64,000 bases of DNA from Mesorhizobium sp. WSM4311 (GTDB taxonomy: Bacteria > Pseudomonadota > Alphaproteobacteria > Rhizobiales > Rhizobiaceae): the NCBI RefSeq assembly GCF_002295115.1, contig NZ_NSFV01000013.1, positions 62,001 through 126,000 of the forward strand, written 5' to 3'. Position numbers and translations under genes: made by a program. Of the stretch, positions 8,604-16,454 are shown piece by piece. Numbering within the stretch: the stretch's first letter is position 1; each line of letters opens with the position of its first letter. The notes under the pieces were generated by a model. That model worked only from the letters and a program-made list of their open reading frames with translations. It searched no databases and was not told the origin of the DNA.

Positions 8604-10010
8604 ATGCGCTTGAGCAATCTGGGAACCGAGCAACTCCGGGAGAAGGATAGAAGCTTCGTCTTCCATCCTTCTACGCATCTGGCCAAGCACAGCCGAGGCG
8701 AAACGCCAAATAGGATTATGGCCGGTGCGGAAGGCGTCTATATCTGGGACACCGAAGGCCGAAGGAGCCTCGACGGTTTCGGAGGACTCTACTGCGTCAA
8801 CATGGGATATGGATGCACGGAGATCGCCGAGGCCATTGCCAGGCAAGCACACGAATTGCCGTTCGCGCACGTCTATGCCAGCCAAGGTACGGAGCCGGTC
8901 GCCCTGTTGGCAGAGGCCGTGGTCGAGTATTTCGGTCAGAACATGCGAAGGGTCTATTTCGGCCTCTCCGGTTCCGATGCCAACGAAACCAACATCAAGC
9001 TGGTCTGGTACTATAATAACATTCTTGGCCGGCCCGAAAAGAAAAAGATCATCTCGCGAAATCGCGGCTATCACGGGTCTGGATTGGTCACGGGTAGCCT
9101 AACTGGCCTTCCCTTCTTTCACAATTTCTTCGACCTGCCTCTGGATTTGGTGCGCCATACAACCACGCCGCACTATTACCGCCAGGCGCGTGTCGAGGAG
9201 AGCGAGGAAGCGTTCTCCCGGCGCTGTGCCGATGAGCTTGAAGCCTTGATCCTGGCCGAAGGACCGGAAACGGTTGCAGCTTTTATCGGAGAGCCGGTAC
9301 TTGGGACAGGAGGTATTGTGCCGCCCCCCAAAGGGTACTGGACGTCCATTCAAGCGGTGCTCGACAAATACGATATCCTTCTAATCGCGGATGAAGTGGT
9401 CTGTGGCTTCGCGCGAACCGGCGAGAAGTTCGGTTCCCACCTGTATAACATGCGTCCGGATTTCGTGACCATCGCAAAGGGTTTGAGTTCCGCCTACCTC
9501 CCCATCTCCGGGTCAATCATTGGCGACCGTGTCTGGTCGGTTTTGGAACAAGGAACTGAGAAGCACGGCGCACTCGGCCACGGCTGGACATATTCGGGGC
9601 ACACGCTTTGTGCCGCAGCCGCGCTCGCCAATATTCGACTGCTTAAAGAAAAAAATATTCTGGAGCATGTCCGCGATGTTGGACCGTATTGGCAAGACCG
9701 GATGAAGGCCGAGCTGGCGGGACATCCCATCGTTGGTGAAGTTCGCGGAGTGGGTATCCTGTCGGCCGTAGAGATGATGCGGGACCCAAAACAAAGGATA
9801 CCATTCGAACCCGACCTTCAGGTCGGGGTGCGCACTGCAGCTGCTCTGTTTGAGAATGGTGTCATCGGACGGGCCATGCCGCATGGCGACATCCTCGGTT
9901 ATGCCCCCCCCCTGATCATTACCCGAAAAGAGATCGACATCATTGTCGACGCGACGGTAAAGTCGGTCGATACCACCTATCGCGCGCTGAAGGCCGAGGG
10001 TGCCGTATGA
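8604..10010 (+). CDS. Class III (PLP) aminotransferase
   Basis: A 468-residue fold-type I PLP enzyme of the omega-/GABA-aminotransferase family, moving an amino group to pyruvate or 2-oxoglutarate. The visible signature is 'ILLIADEVVCGFARTG' (PLP-binding aspartate) followed by 'FVTIAKGLSSAYLPISGSI', where the lysine of 'AKGL' is the Schiff-base residue. 'HGWTYSGHTLCAAAALANI' is the usual downstream block. The ATG at 8604 is chosen over earlier codons because GGAGAGG stands directly upstream. It is flanked by a sigma-54 promoter and a terminator, so it is a single-gene unit. Substrate unknown; a decayed relative is present at 18640. Confidence 0.9.
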   Translation: MRLSNLGTEQLREKDRSFVFHPSTHLAKHSRGETPNRIMAGAEGVYIWDTEGRRSLDGFGGLYCVNMGYGCTEIAEAIARQAHELPFAHVYASQGTEPVALLAEAVVEYFGQNMRRVYFGLSGSDANETNIKLVWYYNNILGRPEKKKIISRNRGYHGSGLVTGSLTGLPFFHNFFDLPLDLVRHTTTPHYYRQARVEESEEAFSRRCADELEALILAEGPETVAAFIGEPVLGTGGIVPPPKGYWTSIQAVLDKYDILLIADEVVCGFARTGEKFGSHLYNMRPDFVTIAKGLSSAYLPISGSIIGDRVWSVLEQGTEKHGALGHGWTYSGHTLCAAAALANIRLLKEKNILEHVRDVGPYWQDRMKAELAGHPIVGEVRGVGILSAVEMMRDPKQRIPFEPDLQVGVRTAAALFENGVIGRAMPHGDILGYAPPLIITRKEIDIIVDATVKSVDTTYRALKAEGAV

Positions 10011-10197
10011 TTTTGCGATCGCGAAGGAGCGAGTCCGGAGGCAGGCATGTCCCTGCGCGCTACTGCGCCGAGCAGACCCAAAACTGTTGAATTCCAGATA
10101 TCTGATCTTGAGCATGCTCCGGGCTATTTCAGTCACGATTTGTAACCGAATCAGTTCTGCCGCCGCTGTCCTGTTGCCCAACGACCAGGACCTCTGT

Positions 10198-10246
10198 GCG
10201 GCGCGCCCTGCGGGTGTACCTCCCCGCCGGCAGGGCGCCCTTTTTG
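10198..10246 (+). terminator. Rho-independent terminator
   Basis: GGCGCGCCCTGC pairs with GCAGGGCGCC around a short GC-rich loop and is followed by CTTTTT. It lies about 190 bp after the aminotransferase stop and fits as its terminator. Confidence 0.75.
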
Positions 10247-10261
10247 ACCCACGTAATCAGT

Positions 10262-10371
10262 ATCATTATGGCCCGTGCGGGATCGAGGGTCTGGTAAAGG
10301 TCATCTGCACGTTCCGATGCAGATTGAGCTTAGACGTGCCCTTTACATCATTGCAGCGGGCCATAATCATT
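10262..10371. repeat. Nested inverted repeats before the LuxR gene
   Basis: An outer near-palindrome pairs ATCATTATGGCCCG with CGGGCCATAATCAT (one mismatch). An inner perfect inverted repeat ATCTGCA-N8-TGCAGAT lies at 10303-10324. The rest of 10247-10880 shows no gene. The inner repeat could be a regulator site or an RNA hairpin. Confidence 0.5.
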
Positions 10372-10880
10372 GCGGTGAATTTTATCACGTCAGGTATATA
10401 GAAGGACGATACTCACACGCCACCCCGTTCACAAGGAAAGGCATTTTAATATTGTTGAGACGATTTGCCTATCAAAGAAAAGAAAGCATCGCAACACTTC
10501 TTTGCGGATCACGGCGCCCCGGGTGGGGGATGAGCGGCTATCCGAATTGTTATGCTAATGCCGACCCAAATTCCTGCAAAAGCTGGGGTCAATGATGGCT
10601 TTTGGTCAGCGCAGGATGATTTCTCCTGATTTGGTCGGTGCAGGGGCGGTCATGATTTAATGCATGGAGATTCTCTGATTGAGCTGTTGAGATCATGAGG
10701 CGTCTGCCAGACGCCCATCGGGTGAGCCCAGCATGATTGGGATGACCGACGAAGATCGAAAGTGTGGCAGCATTCTGGAGCCCGGTCAGCCCAGCGACGC
10801 CCGCGAATTCAATCACGTTTGTCGGGACATACACGACGCAGCCGGAAGGCGTGCAGAAAGAGGAAGAATCGAGCGCGACG

Positions 10881-11618
10881 ATGACGAGGCACATGCCACT
10901 TGTTTTCGAGACATTCCTTGAAAGACTGTCACAGAGTATCGATGAGGCAGATTTCCGGGATGCCATGGCTGAGGCGGCCGGACGACTTGACCTAATCTTC
11001 TTTGCCTACCTCTCCTTGCCAGCACGGCCTTCCGGCAAACCGAGGTTAATTTCAAACTATCCACCCCGCTGGACCAGACAGTATCTGGAAAATCAGTATG
11101 AGAAACTCGATCCTGTGGTCTTGCGTGCTCGAAATGGCGGCTGCCCGTTTCACTGGGGATCGAATTTGGGAGGCGATAAAATGTCGCCGGCTCAACAGCA
11201 GCTATTCGATGAGGCGGCTCAATTCAGCATCTGCTGCGGTTTGACGATCCCAATTGTCGATCTCCGCGGCCGCATCGCTGCGGTTACTTTTGCCGCCGAT
11301 GAGCCTCGTCCAGTATTTCTTCGGGTCGCTGAGCGGTACGAACAAGCTCTTCAACTGATGGCGGCCTGCTTTCATCGTTGCGTTCGCCGCAAATTGCCGA
11401 GCGATCGAACAGTGGATGGGGTTTCGCTGACATCCCGCGAATATGAGTGCCTGAGGTGGGCAGCGCGGGGTAATTCAGCCTGGGTGACCGGCCGCATCTT
11501 GGGTATCAAGCCACGCACGATCGCTTTTCATTTGGACAATGCCAAGAAGAAGCTAGGCGTGCGAACCCAAAATCAGGCTATAGCCCTTTTGGGGTCCGAA
11601 GGGTCCTCAATTGTCTGA
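10881..11618 (+). CDS. LuxR-family autoinducer-binding regulator
   Basis: A 245-residue regulator with an acyl-homoserine-lactone-binding domain (~20-165) and a GerE helix-turn-helix (~175-240, 'LTSREYECLRWAARGNS'). Residues that line the AHL pocket in TraR/LuxR are present in the pattern 'YPPRWTRQYLENQYEKLDPV' and 'PFHW'. The start is ATG at 10881 or 10893. No luxI-type synthase is nearby, so it may be a solo receptor or use a distant synthase. Its closeness to two QseM/QseC-like modules fits the TraR-QseM circuit of Mesorhizobium ICEs, but whether it is TraR itself cannot be said. Confidence 0.85.
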   Translation: MTRHMPLVFETFLERLSQSIDEADFRDAMAEAAGRLDLIFFAYLSLPARPSGKPRLISNYPPRWTRQYLENQYEKLDPVVLRARNGGCPFHWGSNLGGDKMSPAQQQLFDEAAQFSICCGLTIPIVDLRGRIAAVTFAADEPRPVFLRVAERYEQALQLMAACFHRCVRRKLPSDRTVDGVSLTSREYECLRWAARGNSAWVTGRILGIKPRTIAFHLDNAKKKLGVRTQNQAIALLGSEGSSIV

Positions 11619-11787
11619 GAAGCTTTTTGATCCCCTTGTGCTCGGGCCATTCGATCGCGCGCTTTGTATCGAGCGTTGACTGGATGCCGAGATCTTCTGT
11701 TCCGCCGGCTCGGGCGATGCAGCCGTATTCTTCCAGTCCGCGCCGGTGATCATAGTCTATGGGTGCTCGAGCGGGTGTGTCGTCGCT

Positions 11788-12842
11788 GACGAGCTAGTTG
11801 TGGAGCCTCAACAGGTTGTCCTCGGTTAGAGCGAGGCGACTGATAGGTGTTTTGGACTTTAGGCTCCCGTGGGGACGGTGCCAATTGTATCTGTGCAGCC
11901 AGACCGGCAACTCTGCGGCGCGGTGATCTGAAGTCGGATAAGCGATGGCATAAGCCCATTCGCGCAGTGCTGTCTGGATGAAGCGCTCGGCCTTGCCATT
12001 GGTCTTGGGTGTATAGGGTCTTGTCCTGACGTGCTTGAGGCCGAGATCGCGGCAGGCCTTGGCGAAGGCCTTTGATCTGTAGCAGGAGCCGTTGTCGGTC
12101 ATGACGCGGGCTATCGTGACGCCGAGGCTGGCGTAGTAGGCCACCGCCGCCTTGAGGAAGGCGATGGCGCTTTCTTTTTTCTCGTCGGGCAGGATCTGCG
12201 AGAAGGCGATGCGGGAGGCGTCGTCGATGCAGACATGGACGAACTCCCAACTGCTGCCGCGCGAGCTGGCATTGCCGGTGCGCTTGCCGGTAATGCGATG
12301 ACCGATGCGCTCGAAACGACCGAGCTTCTTGATATCGATATGGATCATCTCGCCAGGATGCTCGCGCTCGTAGCGTCGGATCGGCTCGGCCGGTTCGATA
12401 TCCCGCAACCGCGACAGTCCGGCACGCTTGAGAACCCGGCTAACGGTGGCGGGCGAGACGCCGACCTCATGGGCGATGTGCTTGCCGGTCCAACGTTGCC
12501 GCCGCAGCGCCATGATGCGCTCGGCGATCAACGCAGCGGTGGCCTGCGGCATATTGGCGGGCCGCGAGGAACGGTCGATCATGCCGGCCCGCCCTTCGGA
12601 CTTGTAGCGCTCGACCCAGCGCGCCACGATCTTGGCCGACACGCCGTAGACACGCGCCGCATGGGCTTTGGAGAAAGCGCCTTCTATCACCGACAGCGCC
12701 ATCTCCTCTCGACGCAGCGGTGTGAGACGGGCATTCTTATGGATGTTCATTCGGACCCTCCGGTGAGTGCTGAAGCTTGGTAACTCCAGTCTCCCCGGTC
12801 CGGTCCGAATGGACAACCTCCCGAAAGCTCACAGCTAGTCGT
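11788..12842 (-). mobile_element. IS481-like insertion sequence, apparently intact
   Basis: A ~1.05-kb element holding one DDE transposase gene. Its ends are imperfect inverted repeats: left 'GAGCTAGTTGTGGAGC..AGGTTGTCC' (11791-11821) and right, read inward, 'CTAGCTGTGAGC..AGGTTGTCC' (12837-12811). The transposase stop codon lies inside the left repeat. A clear target duplication was not found. A third copy of this end sequence stands alone at 14017-14050. Confidence 0.8.
11794..12750 (-). CDS. IS481-family transposase
   Basis: 318 residues. An N-terminal helix-turn-helix part ('MALSVIEGAFSKAHAARVYG', 'WVERYKSEGRAGMIDRSSRP') precedes an rve/DDE integrase core: D in 'HIDIKKLGRFE', D in 'MTDNGSCYRS', E in 'NGKAERFIQT'. 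The start is taken at 12750 (MNIHKNARL), the usual family N-terminus. The frame is unbroken, so the enzyme may be active. Confidence 0.93.
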   Translation of the reverse strand: MNIHKNARLTPLRREEMALSVIEGAFSKAHAARVYGVSAKIVARWVERYKSEGRAGMIDRSSRPANMPQATAALIAERIMALRRQRWTGKHIAHEVGVSPATVSRVLKRAGLSRLRDIEPAEPIRRYEREHPGEMIHIDIKKLGRFERIGHRITGKRTGNASSRGSSWEFVHVCIDDASRIAFSQILPDEKKESAIAFLKAAVAYYASLGVTIARVMTDNGSCYRSKAFAKACRDLGLKHVRTRPYTPKTNGKAERFIQTALREWAYAIAYPTSDHRAAELPVWLHRYNWHRPHGSLKSKTPISRLALTEDNLLRLHN

Positions 12843-13188
12843 GCGGTTATATAGTTTCCGAGGATGGCCCGCTTGCATACCTGCCTGCCGGTAATCTCTA
12901 ACCCTTGACTTAGGGCGATGGCTATCGGTTATGCGGCTTGAAAGCGAAGAGGTGGACCCTTCGTCGAGCGCCGGTACGATATGGAGTGCTGCTCCGGGCT
13001 AATACCCATCCAGACAGAGCGGAACCTTCTATCACGTCAGACGCTCGGACAGTTGCCAAACCCCGATTTCCTGGGAACTGAATTGTGCTCGCCACCGGGT
13101 CCATTTTGCCGGCGCGTCTGTGGTGCAGGCCCCGATCAGCCTGACCAATGGCACAGGAACGCTTCTATGACCGAGCACTGCGAATTTG
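12843..13188. other. Intergenic stretch, nothing recognised
   Basis: About 345 bases between the IS481-like element and the first QseM-like gene. No gene, repeat or terminator recognised. Confidence 0.4.
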
Positions 13189-13470
13189 TCAGCTGGCGAA
13201 CAATTCCTTGTAGCCGCTCGTCACCATCCAGTTCGCACGGTCGAGATGACTACGAAGCGCCTTCCTGGCGCGCTCCGGTTCAAGTGCCGGATCAATGCCG
13301 AGGATCAGTTGGGCCATTTCCTCTTCGGGCGCCTCATCGGCTGAGGCGTCCAGGAGCCTCATATAGATGGTAAAGTGCGCCCTGTCGTAGGCGGTAAGAC
13401 GGTCAGACCAAGGGACTTCGTCGAGCAGTGTTGAGCTTTGAGTCCTATCTGTTCCCGTTGATTGATTCAT
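13189..13470 (-). CDS. QseM-like antiactivator (DUF2285 type), copy 1
   Basis: 93 residues ending in a DUF2285-type helical domain: 'VPWSDRLTAYDRAHFTIYMR', 'LLDASADEAPEEEMAQLILG', 'ARKALRSHLDRANWM'. In Mesorhizobium ICEs, QseM is a small DUF2285 protein that binds and blocks TraR and FseA, holding element transfer off. Start is ATG at 13470, which leaves the paired operators at 13516-13549 between this gene and a divergent helix-turn-helix gene, as in qseM/qseC. Copy 2 is at 14258-14524. The assignment rests on family type, size and arrangement. Confidence 0.75.
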   Translation of the reverse strand: MNQSTGTDRTQSSTLLDEVPWSDRLTAYDRAHFTIYMRLLDASADEAPEEEMAQLILGIDPALEPERARKALRSHLDRANWMVTSGYKELFAS

Positions 13471-13515
13471 GTCTGCCGCGAACCTCGCATGTTGATCGCT
13501 GGATCCAAGGCAGAA

Positions 13516-13549
13516 TATCCCAAAATGGGATAATCCGAAACGGGGATTA
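13516..13549. promoter_or_regulatory. Paired palindromic operators between QseM-like and QseC-like genes
   Basis: Two adjacent palindromes: TATCCCAAAATGGGATA (13516-13532, perfect arms) and TAATCCGAAACGGGGATTA (13531-13549, arms TAATCC/GGATTA). They share the TATCC/TAATCC half-site and touch at TA. They lie midway between the divergent starts at 13470 and 13586, the expected place for binding of the neighbouring Xre-type protein. Confidence 0.7.
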
Positions 13550-13585
13550 GTCGCTGAGCCGGTCTCTACCTGCCGGTTCACCTAA

Positions 13586-13819
13586 ATGCCCAAATCTCTT
13601 CGATCTCCCCGCCACCAGCGGTTTCTGGCCCAGTTGATCTCACTGCGCAATGTCAAAGGGCTGACGCAGGCGCAGGTGGCTGAGAAGCTTGGTCGTCCGC
13701 AATCTTTCGTGGCGAAATATGAGGGTGGCGAACGGCGTCTCGATGTCATTGAGTTTCTCGACGTAACTGCGGCCCTCGATGCTGATCCGTGTGAGATTCT
13801 GTTGAGCCTGCGCACGTAG
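13586..13819 (+). CDS. QseC-like Xre helix-turn-helix regulator, copy 1
   Basis: 77 residues, essentially one Xre/Cro-type helix-turn-helix: 'LISLRNVKGLTQAQVAEKLG', 'RPQSFVAKYEGGERRLDVIE'. It is divergent from the QseM-like gene with two palindromes between. QseC in Mesorhizobium is a small controller-type protein that sets the on/off state of qseM from this kind of intergenic region. Role inferred from arrangement and size. Confidence 0.75.
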   Translation: MPKSLRSPRHQRFLAQLISLRNVKGLTQAQVAEKLGRPQSFVAKYEGGERRLDVIEFLDVTAALDADPCEILLSLRT

Positions 13820-14016
13820 TGGGCGCCCGCGCCCATCACCGCGCGTGCCGTGTGCCGGTGGGTCGAGCCCCGATTTTCTTGGCTCTGGCGTCTCGACCAT
13901 TCCGCTGCGCCTCCTAGCGCGTCGTTAGACTCTCGCAATTCGCTCTGTTTTGTGCCTTTCTCAGCAGGTGGCGCCGCATCCTTCTAGGCCCGCCGCGGCG
14001 TCCCGCAACCCTTAGC

Positions 14017-14050
14017 CAGCTGTGAGCTTTCAGTAGGTTGTCCATCCGGC
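14017..14050. repeat. Solitary IS481-like end
   Basis: CTGTGAGCTTTCAGTAGGTT and the following GTCCATCCGGCC match, with few changes, the inward-read right end of the IS481-like element (12811-12837). No transposase or partner end is attached. It lies between the two QseM/QseC-like modules; the rest of 13820-14257 shows no gene. Confidence 0.65.
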
Positions 14051-14257
14051 CCTTCGGATGCGGTGCGGCTCAGACGGCGGACCCGTTCCTGTCATGATTC
14101 GCCGCCGCACCCATTCCTGGGAAGCAGCCATTGGCGAGCGGAGGACAAAATGATGAGACAGCGAAGCGCTGGGCCATCCGCGCTGTGGTGATACGTCGAT
14201 GCATGGCGGTTGCGCGACTTCGTTGCTTGAAGCGAAGCGACCGCACCGCCCATTTCG

Positions 14258-14524
14258 TCAACTGGCGAACAAATCCTTGTAGCCGCTCGTCACCACCCAG
14301 TTTGCACGGTCGAGATGACTGCGAAGAACGTTGCGTGCGCGCTCAGGTTCGCGTGCCGGATCAATGCCGAGGATCACTTTGGCCATTTCCTCTTCAGTGG
14401 CGTTGTCGGCCGAGGCGTCCAGGAGCCTCATATAGGTTGTAAAGTGGTCCTTGTCGTAGGCTGTAATGCGGTCCGACCAGGGGACCTCGTCGGCGAACGG
14501 CGTGTTCGATCTGGGCTGCAACAT
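14258..14524 (-). CDS. QseM-like antiactivator (DUF2285 type), copy 2
   Basis: 88 residues, nearly the same domain as copy 1: 'VPWSDRITAYDKDHFTTYMR', 'LLDASADNATEEEMAKVILG', 'ARNVLRSHLDRANWV', ending 'GYKDLFAS' like copy 1's 'GYKELFAS'. Start ATG at 14524. It is divergent from an Xre gene at 14634. Two related antiactivators could sequester different LuxR or FseA partners. Confidence 0.75.
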   Translation of the reverse strand: MLQPRSNTPFADEVPWSDRITAYDKDHFTTYMRLLDASADNATEEEMAKVILGIDPAREPERARNVLRSHLDRANWVVTSGYKDLFAS

Positions 14525-14633
14525 CGCTAATTCTATCTCCGGCCAATGGACCCGCGAAGCCCTGTGCCTGCTAAATGTGGATTACATATTATAGTTGATA
14601 AACTCAAGCCGCCTGATCCGCTGGCTTGCGTGC

Positions 14634-14852
14634 ATGGATATGCGCAAGTTGGTCGGACGGAATGTGCAGAGGATCAGGCAAAGGAAGCGCCTGACGCAGG
14701 AGCAGCTTGCGGAGATTTCCGGGTTCAGTCAGCAGTACATCAGCGGCTTGGAGAAAGGCCGAAGAAATCCGACAATTATCACGATCTATGAACTGGCATT
14801 GGCCCTCGGCGTCAGCCACATGGATCTGGTTCGGCCCGACAAACAGGCATGA
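14634..14852 (+). CDS. QseC-like Xre helix-turn-helix regulator, copy 2
   Basis: About 72 residues with a Cro/C1-type helix-turn-helix: 'RNVQRIRQRKRLTQEQLAEI', 'SGFSQQYISGLEKGRRNPTI'. This is closer to restriction-modification controller proteins than copy 1 is. ATG at 14634 or 14640. The 109-bp gap to the QseM-like gene is AT-rich near 14580-14600 but lacks the clear palindromes of copy 1, so operator specificity probably differs. Confidence 0.75.
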   Translation: MDMRKLVGRNVQRIRQRKRLTQEQLAEISGFSQQYISGLEKGRRNPTIITIYELALALGVSHMDLVRPDKQA

Positions 14853-15329
14853 TACACCCGCCCTCCAAGTAGCTGGCCGCCTGATGGCGCGCGCCGGGTG
14901 CTCGTGAACCCAGGCTTTTCTTAGGGTCCCCCGGCAGCCCCTGCCATTTGGCTCGCCCTGGCCCGGCGCACCCTATTGGACAGTCGGCCGCTGCGGTTTT
15001 TGTCAGCCTTTCCTGGGGCGGTCGGCATTGCCTTTTAGGCCCGCCGCGGCCTCCCGCAACCTTCGCTCTCGCTTCAGGTCCTTCTCTTGGTTACGATCCT
15101 TCGGATGCGGTTCGCCTCTTTCAGCGGGCCTAATCGCTTTCTGCCGCCCACCCCACGGGGACAGCCACGCGAGACTAGTATGGAGCGTTGCGGTTAGCGC
15201 ACGAACAGCAAAGGAACTGAAAAAACAGGCAACTGTCGAAGCATGGCTGAACCAGCCATCGTGTCGGCATCTTGGAGCCGCGTGTTCGCCTTGAGGCCCT
15301 GCCGGTAGGATCCCTGCAGTTGAAGTCAT
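14853..15329. other. Intergenic stretch between the switch module and a NifA-type promoter
   Basis: No gene recognised. It contains the second copy of the TAGGCCCGCCGCGGC repeat (15035) and leads into the NifA-type site at 15330. Confidence 0.4.
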
Positions 15330-15345
15330 TGTCGGCATTCTGACA
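15330..15345 (+). promoter_or_regulatory. NifA upstream activator site (TGT-N10-ACA)
   Basis: TGTCGGCATTCTGACA is a perfect TGT-N10-ACA. Its centre is about 100 bp upstream of the start predicted from the sigma-54 element at 15411, within the usual range for NifA sites. Confidence 0.7.
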
Positions 15346-15410
15346 ACAATGGACATGAACCGCCGAACTATCAAGGCGACCAGGTTGTTGTCTAGCAATG
15401 GTTTTCCGAA

Positions 15411-15427
15411 TCGGCACGGCACTTGCG
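15411..15427 (+). promoter_or_regulatory. Sigma-54 promoter of the exporter/ligase-dioxygenase operon
   Basis: TCGGCACGGCACTTGCG matches the consensus TGGCACG-N4-TTGC with one mismatch (T to C before GG). GG at 15413-15414 and GC at 15425-15426 are ten bases apart. Start of transcription is expected near 15438, about 70 nt before the exporter gene. Confidence 0.75.
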
Positions 15428-15509
15428 TTACCAAAAACAAGTACGCCGCGGCACGGATCGCCCAAGAGGCTGAACGACCTGATCTGTTTGACCCTCGCAG
15501 CAGGGGTGG

Positions 15510-16454
15510 ATGGCTAACACAAAGGAAACTTTGAAGGTGGACGTTTTCGAAAGTTCTCCAATACCTGTCAGGAAAACACGGACGCCATCTTTCTCGGTGG
15601 ATCTAGCCTTGCTGGGAGTCGCATTCGTTTGGGGGGCGAGCTATCCGGTCGGGAAAGGCGCACTGTTCTACGCGCCGGTTTCGATACTTGTTCTTTATCG
15701 CTTCCTGATTACTACGATCATTACGGCAGTGGCTGCAAGACATGAGATCGCATTGGTCTCCTGGGGCGATTTCATCCGCGGCTTCGCATTGGGAACAATA
15801 CTTTTTTGCATCTTTATTGCTGAAACTTACGGCGTTGCATCGACAAGCGCAATGAACACGGCCTTGATCATATCGCTTTGTGTGATTTTCACGCCGAGCA
15901 TCGACTATGGGCTATCACGGCGACTTCCACCTACGGGCATTTTGGCAAGTGCTGCCATAGCGTGCATCGGTGTCGGCATTCTCACTGGCGGGATCAGCAG
16001 GTTCAGCCCGGGTGACGCGCTTGTCTTGGGGGCCGCGATTCTGCGAGCGGTTATGGTCGTTTCCACCAAACGCCTTCTGGCCGGCCGGCAGATTTCATCT
16101 GCAGCCCTGACGGCCATCCAAGGATCGACGGTGGCAACACTTACTTTCGTTTTGGCCGTCGCTCAGTTCGGAATTTCAGGCCTTGTTGTGAGGGCCACCC
16201 TTCAGTTTTGGGGCGCTGTTGCCTTCCTTGCACTCTTCTGCACCCTCGCTGCATTCTACATTCAAAATGCCGCAGTGAGAAAATCCACACCGACACGGGT
16301 TGGCTTCTTGATGGGAACAGAACCTTTTTTTGGTTTCGTTCTAGCGCACCTTCTTCTGAATGAGCCTTTGACAGTACCGAGCTTGATAGGCGCAGGCCTC
16401 GTCCTCGCTGCGACGTTTGCTGGCATCTGGTTTGAGAGCAGGACATCCAAATGA
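15510..16454 (+). CDS. EamA/DMT-family transporter
   Basis: 314 residues with about ten hydrophobic helices in two EamA repeats ('[20 protein letters not shown]' begins repeat 1; '[20 protein letters not shown]' repeat 2). Drug/metabolite transporters of this kind export amino acids and small metabolites across the inner membrane. Its stop overlaps the start of the next gene by 4 bp (ATGA), so both are translationally coupled. With the NifA-type promoter upstream, it is a good candidate to export the product of the downstream enzyme in nodules. Confidence 0.9.
   Translation: MANTKETLKVDVFESSPIPVRKTRTPSFSVDLALLGVAFVWGASYPVGKGALFYAPVSILVLYRFLITTIITAVAARHEIALVSWGDFIRGFALGTILFCIFIAETYGVASTSAMNTALIISLCVIFTPSIDYGLSRRLPPTGILASAAIACIGVGILTGGISRFSPGDALVLGAAILRAVMVVSTKRLLAGRQISSAALTAIQGSTVATLTFVLAVAQFGISGLVVRATLQFWGAVAFLALFCTLAAFYIQNAAVRKSTPTRVGFLMGTEPFFGFVLAHLLLNEPLTVPSLIGAGLVLAATFAGIWFESRTSK

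Larger units (their letters stand above)
13189..15060. repeat. Tandem duplication of the QseM/QseC-like module
   Basis: Two units of about 0.8 kb in the same order and orientation: QseM-like gene (-), intergenic operator region, Xre gene (+), then TAGGCCCGCCGCGGC-TCCCGCAACC (13986-14011 and 15035-15060) about 165-185 bp after each Xre gene. The QseM-like proteins are alike along most of their length, whereas the Xre proteins are clearly diverged. Confidence 0.7.
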
